A stretch of DNA of 64,000 bases from Winogradskyella haliclonae (GCF_014635865.1 NZ_BMDQ01000001.1:248001-312000); one strand, 5' to 3'. Positions 31,801-41,686 are shown, numbered from the stretch's first letter. Translations and numbers: made by a program. The notes: a model not told the origin generated them from the letters alone.

Positions 31801-32583
31801 ATGAAAACCGACTTAAAAATTGCGCTTATCCAAACCGATTTAGTTTGGGAAAGTCCTGAAGAAAATCGCAAAAAATTTCATCAGAAAATTGAAAGTATTT
31901 CTGATACAATAGATATCATTGTATTACCTGAAATGTTCACCTCTGGTTTTACGATGAATGCAAGCTCAGTTGCAGAAACTATGAATGGCGAAACTTTAAC
32001 TTGGCTAAAAGAATTGGCTTCAAAAAAGGATATTGCTATAACAGGAAGTTTGGTGATTTCAGAAAACAACATCTTTTATAATCGTTCTGTTTTTGTTCAT
32101 CCTAATGGAAAAGTAGATACTTATGATAAACGTCACACATTTACTTTAGCAGGTGAACACAAAACTTACACTTCGGGGACATCTAAAACTACAGTTGATT
32201 ATCTAGGATGGAAAATTTGCCCTCTAATTTGTTACGATTTACGATTTCCTGTATGGGCAAGAAATACGGAAGACTACGATGTGTTACTTTATGTCGCCAA
32301 TTGGCCTAAACCTCGTATTAATGCTTGGGATGCGCTCTTAAAAGCTCGAGCTATTGAAAATATGAGTTATTGTATTGGTATTAATCGCATTGGTATGGAC
32401 GATACAGGCCATGATTACCCAGGCCACTCTACTTGTTACGATGTTTTAGGTAGAAAAATAAGTGACCTAAAACCTCATCAAGACGCTATTGAAGTTGTAA
32501 CTCTTGAAAAAACAGTTATTGAAACCTATCGTAATAAACTTAATTTTTTAAACGATAGAGATCGTTTTACTCTTTTAGAATAA
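31801..32583 (+). CDS. Omega-amidase/nitrilase superfamily (YafV/NIT2 type)
   Basis: A 260-residue C-N hydrolase. The Glu-Lys-Cys triad is visible as VLPEMFTSGF (Glu), YDKRHTFTLAGE (Lys) and PLICYDLRFPVW (Cys). Close relatives hydrolyse alpha-ketoglutaramate and alpha-ketosuccinamate produced by glutamine or asparagine transaminases, so the nearby aminotransferase is a natural partner. The 3' end overlaps the end of the convergent Ig-like lipoprotein gene by 17 bases. Confidence 0.9.
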   Translation: MKTDLKIALIQTDLVWESPEENRKKFHQKIESISDTIDIIVLPEMFTSGFTMNASSVAETMNGETLTWLKELASKKDIAITGSLVISENNIFYNRSVFVHPNGKVDTYDKRHTFTLAGEHKTYTSGTSKTTVDYLGWKICPLICYDLRFPVWARNTEDYDVLLYVANWPKPRINAWDALLKARAIENMSYCIGINRIGMDDTGHDYPGHSTCYDVLGRKISDLKPHQDAIEVVTLEKTVIETYRNKLNFLNDRDRFTLLE

Positions 32584-34177
32584 ACTCAATAATATAATCG
32601 AAATTTGGTCTTACAGGGTCAATAGGTTCAGCGTAACTGACACGCTCTGGCTGAATCTTCTTTAAGTAATTACCAGAATCATATTTGCCATTTTTATTGG
32701 TATCAAAAATAGCTCGAAGTTGATACTGTCTTGCTTCAATATCATTAAAATCTACCACTGGATATGTGTCTGCATATTGCTCATACAATACTTTTCCTCT
32801 GTCGTCAATAAGCTGAACGATCAAAGGGAATTTTGCATTGATCAAATTCACCCTAATATTGCCAAAATCAGATTTTTTACGTGTATTAAAACTAAAGTTT
32901 AAGGTGTCATTTACTTCGCCATAAAAATCTGTAAATGCAGATGGCAATATCTCCATTTTGTATTTTTCAGTTTCTTTTAAATCTATTTTAAATTTATAAC
33001 GGTTATAAAGTTCATCAAACTCTACATTATATTTTACCGGTACAGAATCTTTATCAATTAGCTTAATCTTTGTTGTATCTATTTTGGCAAATGGTGTAGA
33101 TGCTTCAAGCGCTATATCATCATTAAAACTTAGTGTTCCTGGTTTAAATGCCGTTATAGTCAAAGAATCTTTATCTGCATTTCTGAATTTGTATTTAAAC
33201 GTCTCTGTGAAATTTTCACTCTTCACTAGGAATAAAGCAGAATCCACTTCGACTTTTGGCTTATACCAATAATACAAACTATCCGTTTCTTTGTCTCTAG
33301 TTAATCTATATTCTATATTTTTTATTGAATCTGATTGCACTTCAACTTCAACGTTTTCTAATTCACCTTCGAATGGAAATAGTATTCGCTGCTCTGCGAT
33401 TTGGCTTGGTTTTAAAACCTTAAAATCTAATGTTTCCTTAAAAAGGGTAATATTATATATGGCATCTGTTGGCACTGTAATTTCACCTTCGTAATATCCT
33501 ATTTTATCAGTTTTTGGCTGGTAAGTGAAATTAGCATTTTCGTCTTTTAAAGCCACCAGTCTATATTTACCAGCTTTAATATTATCGATACTAAATGTTG
33601 TTAAACTATCTAGCGTATTGGTTACAAATTTTGGTTTCTCCTTGTAGACAATAGAATCAGTATACGTTGTATCAGATTCGTAAAGCATCACAGAAATAAA
33701 TGGATCTGCATTTCTATTCTCGGCATCAAAAACAGCGCCTTTTACAGATAAAGAATCTATTGTATCGCCTGTCGAAAACACATAACGGTAATACGGATAT
33801 GGATTTTCCTCATTATTGTCTACTATACTTTGACCAAAATTGATGGCGTAAGTCGTGTTATCTGCTAATGTATCTTTAATTTTTATGGTAATATACTTGC
33901 TTGCAGTACCCAAAGGCGTGATTACTGGTGGCGTATCCATTGGCGGTGAAATAATCAACTGCTTCTGCAAATCTTTGAGTTTCACAAACTCATCGAAATA
34001 AATTTTAATCTCTCGGTTTCTAAAATTTGTAGAATAATTTTTAGGATTCTCATTAGTAATTTCTGGTGGTGTCACATCTTTTTCTCCGCCAGAAGGTCTA
34101 CCACGACTTGCACAACCTGCAGCTAATAAAATTGCAGATAGAATTACAAAATATACCCTAAAGGACTTTATAAACAT
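32567..34177 (-). CDS. Ig-like (Big_5) domain lipoprotein
   Basis: A 536-residue lipoprotein with a lipobox AAGC (near residue 22) followed by ASRGRPSGGEKDVTPP. Residues 35-130 form the N-terminal Ig-like domain common in Bacteroidota (PPEITNENPKNYSTNF, EIKIYFDEFVKL, ATGDTIDSL-like end). The C-terminus NFDYIIEFILKE closes a second beta-rich domain. Such proteins are surface or periplasmic and of unknown function. The frame opens 28 codons upstream, but that part overlaps the comF-like gene and lacks a signal sequence, so I use the ATG at 34177. Confidence 0.82.
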   Translation of the reverse strand: MFIKSFRVYFVILSAILLAAGCASRGRPSGGEKDVTPPEITNENPKNYSTNFRNREIKIYFDEFVKLKDLQKQLIISPPMDTPPVITPLGTASKYITIKIKDTLADNTTYAINFGQSIVDNNEENPYPYYRYVFSTGDTIDSLSVKGAVFDAENRNADPFISVMLYESDTTYTDSIVYKEKPKFVTNTLDSLTTFSIDNIKAGKYRLVALKDENANFTYQPKTDKIGYYEGEITVPTDAIYNITLFKETLDFKVLKPSQIAEQRILFPFEGELENVEVEVQSDSIKNIEYRLTRDKETDSLYYWYKPKVEVDSALFLVKSENFTETFKYKFRNADKDSLTITAFKPGTLSFNDDIALEASTPFAKIDTTKIKLIDKDSVPVKYNVEFDELYNRYKFKIDLKETEKYKMEILPSAFTDFYGEVNDTLNFSFNTRKKSDFGNIRVNLINAKFPLIVQLIDDRGKVLYEQYADTYPVVDFNDIEARQYQLRAIFDTNKNGKYDSGNYLKKIQPERVSYAEPIDPVRPNFDYIIEFILKE

Positions 34178-34232
34178 TAGCTTCAAAAAATTTAAGCAAA
34201 TTAACAACTTAATTCTATTAATAACGAACAAA

Positions 34233-34913
34233 CTACTCAGCAATTGCCATAGTGGCAACACTAATTTTTACATTCGGAATTGTATTTAAAAGTGTAACAC
34301 AAGCTTCTATAGTTGCGCCAGTTGTAATAATATCATCGACTAATAAAATATGTTGGCCTTCTAAACTTTCCACTTCTCCAAGAGCAAATCGTGTATTGGC
34401 ATTATCAAAACGGGTATTTCGGTCTTTAAAAACTTGTGTTCTTGCATGCTTTATTTTTACCAAAACACCTTCATTATATTCAGAACCTAAAGCTTTTGCA
34501 ATAGCTTGTCCAAATTTTGTAACTTGATTATAACCTCGTTCTCTACGTTTGTTTCTATGTAAAGGCACAGGTACTACAATATCTATATCCTTATAGTCTT
34601 CGATTTTAGCTAATTCTTCACCAAGCCAATCTCCAAGAAATTTACCTATTTGTTCGTGACCACGATACTTTAAATTATGAAGTAGTTCTTGTACCAATCC
34701 TTTTTTTGAAAAATGAAGTAATGCTGTGGTGTTTTCGAGTTCTACACGGCCGTATAGCATTTTTTTAACAGCATGACTATTTTCAAAATGAAAATTAGTC
34801 ACCGGTAGCTCATGCCTACAATTTATACAAATCACTTTCTCATTATTTTGTAATGGTGTTTTACAAGCTTCGCATATTTGCGGAAAGAATAAATTGATGA
34901 GATTTTTAAGCAA
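34233..34913 (-). CDS. ComF family phosphoribosyltransferase-like protein
   Basis: A 226-residue protein with an N-terminal zinc finger (CEACKTPL and CINCRHE) and a C-terminal type I PRTase domain carrying the PRPP loop HILLVDDIITTGATIEAC. VVPVPLHRNKRRERGYNQ is the family signature. In naturally competent bacteria ComF helps process incoming DNA; in Bacteroidota the role is not proven. It lies 55 bases upstream of the lipoprotein gene on the same strand. Confidence 0.92.
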   Translation of the reverse strand: MLKNLINLFFPQICEACKTPLQNNEKVICINCRHELPVTNFHFENSHAVKKMLYGRVELENTTALLHFSKKGLVQELLHNLKYRGHEQIGKFLGDWLGEELAKIEDYKDIDIVVPVPLHRNKRRERGYNQVTKFGQAIAKALGSEYNEGVLVKIKHARTQVFKDRNTRFDNANTRFALGEVESLEGQHILLVDDIITTGATIEACVTLLNTIPNVKISVATMAIAE

Positions 34914-34934
34914 ACGTGTTTTGATTTGAATAGT

Positions 34935-35041
34935 CGTCAGTTCGAGCTTTTCTGAAAGAAAAGTATCGAGAACAAGACACTTAATTTATTAAATTCTATT
35001 TTCGATACATCTCTCCTTAAGTCGAGACACTCGAATTGACG
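34935..35041. repeat. Palindromic intergenic repeat element
   Basis: Outer arms CGTCAGTTCGAG and CTCGAATTGACG pair with one wobble mismatch; inner arms AAGTATCGAGAA and TTTTCGATAC also pair, giving a branched foldback of about 107 bases. It fills the gap between the comF-like and glyS genes. This layout (TTCGAG and TATCGA arms closing with CTCGAATTGACG) resembles intergenic repeats found in many copies in Flavobacteriaceae genomes. Copy number cannot be seen in this window. Confidence 0.7.
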
Positions 35042-35129
35042 AATTTTTTCATTTATAACTTAAATGTAATCTTTATTTTTGAAGCTTCTATAAATTACCA
35101 AAAACCAACCGTTAATTGTGACGGTTTTA

Positions 35130-35137
35130 TATTTTTG
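35130..35137 (+). promoter_or_regulatory. Candidate -7 box of glyS
   Basis: TATTTTTG matches TAnnTTTG exactly and ends four bases before the ATG at 35142, so transcription would begin at or within the start codon (leaderless mRNA). No clear -33 TTTG is seen. Confidence 0.4.
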
Positions 35138-35141
35138 CAGC

Positions 35142-36686
35142 ATGGCAAATAACGATGACAAATTTAAAAAGGTAATCTCGCATGCAAAGGAGTACGGATA
35201 TGTATTTCAGAGCAGTGAAGTTTACGACGGTTTAAGTGCTGTTTATGATTACGCACAAAACGGTGTTGAATTAAAGAAAAACATACGCGACTATTGGTGG
35301 AAAGCCATGGTACAAATGAATGATAATATTGTAGGTATAGATGCTGCAATATTTATGCATCCAACCACATGGAAAGCTTCTGGTCACGTTGATGCCTTCA
35401 ATGATCCCTTAATAGATAACAAAGATTCTAAAAAGCGTTATCGTGCAGATGTTTTAATCGAAGATTATTGTGCTAAGATTGAAAACAAAATAGAAAAAGA
35501 AGTGAAAAAAGCAGCCAAGCGTTTTGGTGATGCTTTTAATAAAGAAGAGTTTTTATCAACAAATGGCCGTGTTTTAGGATACCAAGAAAAAATAAATACT
35601 ATTCTATCTCGAATGGGTAAATCTTTAGAAAATGAAGATTTAGCAGACGTTAAAGCATTGATTGAAGAGCTAGAAATTGCTGACCCATTATCTGGAAGTA
35701 AAAACTGGACAGACGTCAAGCAATTTAACTTGATGTTTGGCACAAAATTAGGTGCCTCTGCAGATTCCGCAATGGATTTATATTTAAGACCTGAAACCGC
35801 GCAAGGTATTTTTGTCAACTTTTTAAATGTGCAAAAAACAGGTCGAATGAAGATTCCGTTTGGTATTGCACAAACTGGAAAAGCCTTTAGAAATGAGATT
35901 GTGGCACGCCAATTTATCTTTAGAATGCGTGAGTTTGAACAAATGGAAATGCAATTTTTCATTAAACCAGGCTCGCAAGGCGAATGGTTTAAACATTGGA
36001 AAGAAGCACGATTAAAGTGGCACTTATCGCTTGGATTGGGAGAAGATAATTACCGTTTTCACGACCACGAAAAGTTAGCACATTATGCAGATGCAGCTAC
36101 AGATATTGAGTTTAAATTCCCTTTTGGATTTAAAGAATTAGAAGGTATCCACAGCCGTACTGATTTTGATTTAAAACAACACGAAGAATACTCTGGTAAA
36201 AAACTACAGTATTTTGACCATGAAGATAACGAAAGCTACACACCATATGTTTTAGAAACCTCTATTGGATTAGATCGTATGTTTTTGGCGGTATTCTCAA
36301 ACGCATTACAAGAAGAAGAATTAGAAAATAACACAACCCGTACCGTTTTAAAATTACCTGCAGTTTTAGCACCTGTTAAAGCGGCTATTTTACCACTCGT
36401 AAGAAAAGATGAAGCCTTAGTAAAATTATCTAAGAAAATTATTGATGATTTAAAATGGGATTTTAGCGTAGCTTATGACGAGAAAGATGCAGTTGGCCGT
36501 CGTTACAGACGTCAAGATGCAAATGGAACTCCATTTTGCATTACTGTAGATGGAGAAAGTTTAGAGAATAATACTGTAACCATACGTCATAGAGATACTA
36601 TGGAACAACAGCGAGTAAAGATTGAAGATTTAAAAGCAATCATCAAAAAAGAAGTAGACGTTAAGGAATGGTTGATGAGGATGTAA
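35142..36686 (+). CDS. glyS: Glycyl-tRNA synthetase (alpha2 type)
   Basis: A class II synthetase charging tRNA-Gly. The 514-residue length and single-chain design are those of the dimeric type (glyQS-like), not the tetrameric E. coli enzyme. Motif 2 is FRNEIVARQFIFRMREFEQM and other landmarks are LRPETAQGIFVNF, FGIAQTGKAFRNE and SIGLDRMFLAVF (motif 3). The frame begins at a GTG eight codons upstream, but ATG 35142 (MANNDDKFKKVISHAKEYGY) is the expected start. A bidirectional terminator follows. Confidence 0.96.
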   Translation: MANNDDKFKKVISHAKEYGYVFQSSEVYDGLSAVYDYAQNGVELKKNIRDYWWKAMVQMNDNIVGIDAAIFMHPTTWKASGHVDAFNDPLIDNKDSKKRYRADVLIEDYCAKIENKIEKEVKKAAKRFGDAFNKEEFLSTNGRVLGYQEKINTILSRMGKSLENEDLADVKALIEELEIADPLSGSKNWTDVKQFNLMFGTKLGASADSAMDLYLRPETAQGIFVNFLNVQKTGRMKIPFGIAQTGKAFRNEIVARQFIFRMREFEQMEMQFFIKPGSQGEWFKHWKEARLKWHLSLGLGEDNYRFHDHEKLAHYADAATDIEFKFPFGFKELEGIHSRTDFDLKQHEEYSGKKLQYFDHEDNESYTPYVLETSIGLDRMFLAVFSNALQEEELENNTTRTVLKLPAVLAPVKAAILPLVRKDEALVKLSKKIIDDLKWDFSVAYDEKDAVGRRYRRQDANGTPFCITVDGESLENNTVTIRHRDTMEQQRVKIEDLKAIIKKEVDVKEWLMRM

Positions 36687-36705
36687 TAAACAAAAATCAA
36701 TTTAT

Positions 36706-36738
36706 AAAAAAAGCACCTAAGAATTTAGGTGCTTTTTG
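36706..36738. terminator. Bidirectional terminator between glyS and the OMP gene
   Basis: AAAGCACCTAA and TTAGGTGCTTT form an 11-pair stem around GAAT, flanked by A- and T-runs. It serves glyS and the convergent membrane-protein gene. Confidence 0.88.
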
Positions 36739-36757
36739 TTTTATATTAAGTTTAATT

Positions 36758-37273
36758 TTAAAAACGATAACCTAAAGTAATCCCTACTTTAGAAACAAAA
36801 TCTATATCCGTTTTATCTGTATTAAAAAGGTTTCTACCAACACCTAAACTCAATTCTCCTACAAAGCCTCCTTTGGTTACCCATTTGCCTCCAAGACCAA
36901 TACCTAAGGCAAAATCGGTTTCAAAATCATCTGTATTACCAAATAAATCTGGCTCAATAGAATTAAGCATACCAAATCCTTCTAAGAAAAATCCTGCTGC
37001 ATACTTTTTACCGAAGTAAAAACGGTAATACGGCGAAATATAATACTGAATATCATCTTTTATATCAGAATCATAAGGCAAGAAAACGTTAATTCCTAGA
37101 CCAGATTCTTCGTTTAGTAAATATTCGTAAGTCACATCAAAAGCACCTATGACTAGAAAAAGCCCATTGACTTTGAGTTCATGATTTCCTGAATAAATAT
37201 CAGATTCTGACTGCTCTTGAGCTTGCATGCTAACAAAAGAAATACATAATAGTATTAAAAAGATTTTTTTCAT
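36758..37273 (-). CDS. Small outer-membrane beta-barrel protein (DUF3575-like)
   Basis: A 171-residue exported protein with a signal peptide ending SMQAQ. The mature chain alternates polar and aromatic residues in strands (FDVTYEYLLNEESGLGINVF, YYISPYYRFYFGKK, AGFFLEGFGML) and ends in Phe (VGITLGYRF), which fits an eight-stranded barrel. The pattern resembles DUF3575. I start at the ATG at 37273 (MKKIFLILLC) rather than the upstream one, because the signal peptide begins here. Confidence 0.78.
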   Translation of the reverse strand: MKKIFLILLCISFVSMQAQEQSESDIYSGNHELKVNGLFLVIGAFDVTYEYLLNEESGLGINVFLPYDSDIKDDIQYYISPYYRFYFGKKYAAGFFLEGFGMLNSIEPDLFGNTDDFETDFALGIGLGGKWVTKGGFVGELSLGVGRNLFNTDKTDIDFVSKVGITLGYRF

Positions 37274-37350
37274 AATTGATTGAATTGTTTTGTGATTACA
37301 ACGCAAAGATGTTTAATTTTATAAAAGGTTGCGTTAAATAAATCATATTT

Positions 37351-40300
37351 TTAAAAATAAGCTTTCAACTGTACAGTACCAGTATGTATAGTCTTTGACG
37401 TTTCGGTTTTACGTCCAAAATAATTAAGGTTTAAATCCAAAAACTTAGTTAACTTTTTCTGTGCAATTAAACTCCACGTAAAGTTTCGCCCTGGTTGCAA
37501 ACCTTCTAATATCTGAAACGCTACAGCTGTATTTGCATTACCTGTGTAATCATTTTGAAAATAATTAAACTCACCTGTCAATGCAACTTTCTGGGCATTG
37601 TTATAGGTGAATGAAAATCCATAGTTGTTTTGCAGTAACTCTTCAGAATTGCCTATAGTGTTTTTCTTATTAGTGTATTTATAAAAAACATCGAACTGCG
37701 CATTTTCACTAAATATGTAAGATAGTTTTGGTTGAAACTGTGTCTCATCTATATTAAAATCTCGAGATGAGAAGCCCTCGTTTGTACTTTCAGAATTACT
37801 AAATATATTTTCAAGATTTAACAACCAACTTTTAGCAAACTTATGGTTAAAATTAAACTGATGGCTTCGTAAATTACTCGTCTGAGCGCCAATAGATAAT
37901 AGACTCTGACTCTTATTTGTTAGATAGGTATAAGATGTGGTGTAGCGTTGTTTCCCGCGGTTGTAAAACAATACGTTACGTAAACTAAAGTTTAATCCTA
38001 ATCGGTTTGGATCTATGCCACTTTTTATAGAAAGTACTTCAAACGGATTCAAATTAAAATCACCGCCATCACGACGCAATTTGTTATCCACTAAAAAAGA
38101 GGTTTGATTGTAAAAATGTGACCAGAACTTTTTGGATTTGTTTTCTGATGAATTCCATTTCTGAGGATTAAACGTTACTGTTTGACTAAAACGATTTTGA
38201 TGTGTTTGTACAAATACCTGATTAGGTAACAATACTCTTATATAATTGCCTTGATCAGCAAATTGGGCGACTTCAAATTCGCCTAATTCTTGTATCCCAT
38301 TTTCGTTATAATCTATCCATGTAAAATTACCTTGACCGGGCTCAACCTCAACAAAAGTAAAATCTTGTTGTGGTAAGGTTCCAGAATTGGTCTCGTAACT
38401 TGTATTGAGAATTAAAACATTTTTAAATAAGCGTTGATTGTAGTTTAATCTGCTATTAAGAGATTGCTCATCTTGTGAGGTGTTATCTTCCGCCTTTAGC
38501 GTCCTATAATTAACAAATAACTGTAAATTACTGGTCTTATTCTGAATTAAACGTGACTTTAAATAGTAGGTGTTAGAGGTGTTTACACGTTGCAAATTAT
38601 TATTTCTTAAGCTGTCATTAAGTCTATGTATATAGCCCAATTCTACAAATACTTTTGTGCTGTCACCAATCCCGGCAAAGGCCTCATAAGATGTAAATTT
38701 CTGACTTAAAGCTGTTAAGTTCCCCGAGGCTTTTTCGGTTTGCTTATTATCTTCAAGAGCAAATTTCACACCAGCCCATTTATTGTCCTTACCATAAACA
38801 ACACGATTAAAAGACCTTACAAATTCTGACCTGTTTAATGTCGAATTATTACTCAGAGCACTTGATTGAGAATAGATACTGAAGCTTCCTAATCGTAAAT
38901 CTGCATTGAGATTATGTCTATTTCCATTAAAAGCCTCGGAATAATTAAGGTGTTCATAATTATACGCAGCTCGTCCTTTTTTATGATGAAATATTTGAAC
39001 GCCTGAATTAAAAAGTAGCTGGTCTCCTAAACTTACATTACCTTGATTAGCTTCAGAATTATCCAGATTCCAATCACGTGCAAATTCTGGTCGGTACAGT
39101 CGTTGTACTGTTCTAAAATTATCTTGTAGATAATCAACATCTGCAATAGCCGAAACATTCCAAGCACTATCTTTTTTTATGAGCTTTTGTTGCACTTTAA
39201 ACTTCCCAGCAAAACCATCATTATTATTATCGTCAGCACTTGAGAAAAGGTTCAAATCATTTTTACTACCTGCCAATTCAAAAAACACATTTGTCTTTTC
39301 AGTTGGTATATAAGATCCATTTAGCGTTGCTATTTGTAAGCGTTCTGGAGCGACTAATTGAATAATAGGCTCAAAATTACCTTGAGGAATTCCTGCAATT
39401 GGTGGTACAAATTCATAAATATTAGCAACTGTACTATCGTTACTCAATACATAATTCCCTTGATTATTTCCCACTAAAGTAAATCGCACGCTAAAGAGTT
39501 GGTCATTAGGATCATTAGAAAACACAAATATTTCTTCAGTACCAAATAACTCTTTACGGTACAGAATCCTGTTTTCAGAAAATGATTCTTCAACGGCAGA
39601 AGGTGCCGTCATTAAACTTTTATCATCTCCAGCTACTGCTAATATCTGGACTTGTTCCGTAGATAAATTCTGTTGTAATGGTTGGTTTTTTGCATCACTT
39701 TCAGAATACACAGAAAGATTCAACTTCAATTTTTCACTTTGGTATTGTCCGCCGCCGTAAACCGTAAATCTCGAATAATTGCGCTCACTAAATTGATAGT
39801 CAACAGTGATTCTCATTTCTGAAGTAATCGGAAATGTAGAATTAAAAATTATTTCGCCGGCATTATAATCTATAATATAATCTTTGTTTTCTCCACGTTG
39901 TAAAGGCACACCATTGACATAAACGGTTTCACTTCCTGAAACTACAAGTACAAATAATTCACCATTTTGCCCACGTAATTTATAAGGTCCTTGATTGCCT
40001 TCTTGTGCTGTAAATTGACTGGTCGTAAACTGACCACGTACCAAAGCACCAGAAGCAAAAACTGATGTCTTCTCACTCAAATTGGCATTAACTAATAAGC
40101 CTTGCACACGTTTACTAAATCCATTAAAGTAACTCGTGTTGTTGTTTAAATCTATATCTCCAGCTCGTATGCGCCAGTCTTGGCTAAATATTTCAATAAA
40201 AATTTGATCGAACTCATCCAATCGCTGGGAAAATCCACTTTCTTGTAACGGAATATTTGCATCTTGTATCGATGCTCTTAAAGAAACTTTTTCACTTAAT

Positions 40301-40794
40301 TTTCCGGAAATTTGCAAATCTAATTCGCTATTTAAAACAGAATTTTGATTATTACCAATAGTTACACCACGAGAAATGCTTCCTGATGTGGTTAATCCGT
40401 CAAAAGGTGTAAAATTATTTGTTCTGTTTGTATTCTGAATTTGAAATAACTTTTGTCGCGCTTTTGTGTTTTTAACAATAATATTATCATCAAGCTGCCT
40501 ATATGTTTTAGTAATAAATTTTGGATACTGAAGATATTCGACAACAATTGTATCTATAGATATTGGTTGCTTAAAACGCAATATGGATTTAGCAAAATCT
40601 ACAGAATATAAGGTAGAGTCTATAATTACACCTGACTTAGTTCTTATCTTAAACAGGTTTGGGTTGATGCTTACAGAATCTATTTTAATCGAATCTTTAA
40701 CCGCTATTTTTTTAGTACGATAATTACTAGACTTGTCCTGTCCTAGGGCAGCAAACGAAAGCAGAAAACATAGAAAAGTAATTATTATTCGCAT
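37351..40794 (-). CDS. Large outer-membrane protein of unknown function, 1147 aa
   Basis: A very long exported protein with a signal peptide (residues 1-18, ending FAALGQ). The N-terminal region (residues 20-330) has paired motifs such as GSISRGVTIGNNQNSVLN and VYVNGVPLQRGENKDYIIDY, reminiscent of periplasmic beta-sandwich repeats. The rest alternates aromatic-polar strands to the C-terminus VQLKAYF, which fits a large barrel. No plug domain or TonB box is apparent. I recognise the type as widespread in Bacteroidota but no named function. It stands alone between two divergent or convergent genes. Confidence 0.75.
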   Translation of the reverse strand: MRIIITFLCFLLSFAALGQDKSSNYRTKKIAVKDSIKIDSVSINPNLFKIRTKSGVIIDSTLYSVDFAKSILRFKQPISIDTIVVEYLQYPKFITKTYRQLDDNIIVKNTKARQKLFQIQNTNRTNNFTPFDGLTTSGSISRGVTIGNNQNSVLNSELDLQISGKLSEKVSLRASIQDANIPLQESGFSQRLDEFDQIFIEIFSQDWRIRAGDIDLNNNTSYFNGFSKRVQGLLVNANLSEKTSVFASGALVRGQFTTSQFTAQEGNQGPYKLRGQNGELFVLVVSGSETVYVNGVPLQRGENKDYIIDYNAGEIIFNSTFPITSEMRITVDYQFSERNYSRFTVYGGGQYQSEKLKLNLSVYSESDAKNQPLQQNLSTEQVQILAVAGDDKSLMTAPSAVEESFSENRILYRKELFGTEEIFVFSNDPNDQLFSVRFTLVGNNQGNYVLSNDSTVANIYEFVPPIAGIPQGNFEPIIQLVAPERLQIATLNGSYIPTEKTNVFFELAGSKNDLNLFSSADDNNNDGFAGKFKVQQKLIKKDSAWNVSAIADVDYLQDNFRTVQRLYRPEFARDWNLDNSEANQGNVSLGDQLLFNSGVQIFHHKKGRAAYNYEHLNYSEAFNGNRHNLNADLRLGSFSIYSQSSALSNNSTLNRSEFVRSFNRVVYGKDNKWAGVKFALEDNKQTEKASGNLTALSQKFTSYEAFAGIGDSTKVFVELGYIHRLNDSLRNNNLQRVNTSNTYYLKSRLIQNKTSNLQLFVNYRTLKAEDNTSQDEQSLNSRLNYNQRLFKNVLILNTSYETNSGTLPQQDFTFVEVEPGQGNFTWIDYNENGIQELGEFEVAQFADQGNYIRVLLPNQVFVQTHQNRFSQTVTFNPQKWNSSENKSKKFWSHFYNQTSFLVDNKLRRDGGDFNLNPFEVLSIKSGIDPNRLGLNFSLRNVLFYNRGKQRYTTSYTYLTNKSQSLLSIGAQTSNLRSHQFNFNHKFAKSWLLNLENIFSNSESTNEGFSSRDFNIDETQFQPKLSYIFSENAQFDVFYKYTNKKNTIGNSEELLQNNYGFSFTYNNAQKVALTGEFNYFQNDYTGNANTAVAFQILEGLQPGRNFTWSLIAQKKLTKFLDLNLNYFGRKTETSKTIHTGTVQLKAYF

Positions 40795-40863
40795 ATAGAA
40801 CAGTAACGCCTTTATTTAAGACATATTTCACAATAAAAAGCATTGTAAAAGTACAGTATTATT

Positions 40864-40871
40864 TATTTTTG
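40864..40871 (+). promoter_or_regulatory. Candidate -7 box of xth
   Basis: TATTTTTG matches TAnnTTTG exactly, 21 bases upstream of the exonuclease III ATG. A -33 element is not obvious. Confidence 0.42.
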
Positions 40872-40892
40872 AAATTGAACTAATTCTTTAAC

Positions 40893-41654
40893 ATGAAAAT
40901 AGCATCATACAACGTCAACGGTATTAGAGCCGCATTAAAAAAAGGATTTATAGAATGGTTAACAGCAACTGACCCTGATGTCATATGCTTACAAGAAATA
41001 AAGGCTCAAGAAGACCAATTAGATTTAAATGTTTTTGCCGAAGCAGGTTACACATACAATTACTGGTTTAGTGCACAAAAAAAAGGCTATAGCGGTGTTG
41101 CTATTTTAAGTAAAACAGAACCAAATCATGTCGAGTTTGGTACAGGAATAGAATCTATGGATTTTGAAGGCCGAAACATTAGAGCAGATTTTGATAATGT
41201 ATCTGTAATGAGTTTGTACTTACCATCAGGAACAAATGATGCGCGATTGAATTTTAAACTCAATTATATGGCCGAGTTCCAAGACTATATTAACAGCCTA
41301 AGAAAAGACTTTCCTAAACTTGTAATCTGTGGTGATTATAACATTTGCCATGAAGAAATCGATATCCATAACCCAAAAATGAAAGGTGTTTCGGGATTTT
41401 TGCCTGAAGAACGTGAGTGGTTAGGCAAATTTTTGGACAGCGGCCTCGTAGATACATTTAGATACTTAAACCCTGAATTACAAAAATATTCGTGGTGGAG
41501 TTACAGAGCAAACGCGCGTGCAAATAACAAAGGTTGGCGTTTGGATTATGCCTTAGCAACTAAACCTTTACAAGAAAATCTAAAACGAAGCGTTATACTC
41601 ACCGAAGCTGTACATAGTGACCATTGTCCTATTTTGCTGGAGTTAGAATTTTAA
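40893..41654 (+). CDS. xth: Exodeoxyribonuclease III
   Basis: An AP endonuclease and 3'-5' exonuclease of base-excision repair. The 253-residue sequence has MKIASYNVNGIRAALKKGF, CLQEIKAQEDQ (metal-binding Glu), the GDYNICHEEIDIHNP catalytic segment, WRLDYALAT and the C-terminal SDHCPILLELE (catalytic His). No transit or signal sequence. A TAnnTTTG box lies 21 bases upstream, and the OmpA gene follows 32 bases after the stop. Confidence 0.96.
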   Translation: MKIASYNVNGIRAALKKGFIEWLTATDPDVICLQEIKAQEDQLDLNVFAEAGYTYNYWFSAQKKGYSGVAILSKTEPNHVEFGTGIESMDFEGRNIRADFDNVSVMSLYLPSGTNDARLNFKLNYMAEFQDYINSLRKDFPKLVICGDYNICHEEIDIHNPKMKGVSGFLPEEREWLGKFLDSGLVDTFRYLNPELQKYSWWSYRANARANNKGWRLDYALATKPLQENLKRSVILTEAVHSDHCPILLELEF

Positions 41655-41686
41655 ATTAAACCATCCCTTAAACCCAAATAAAACCT

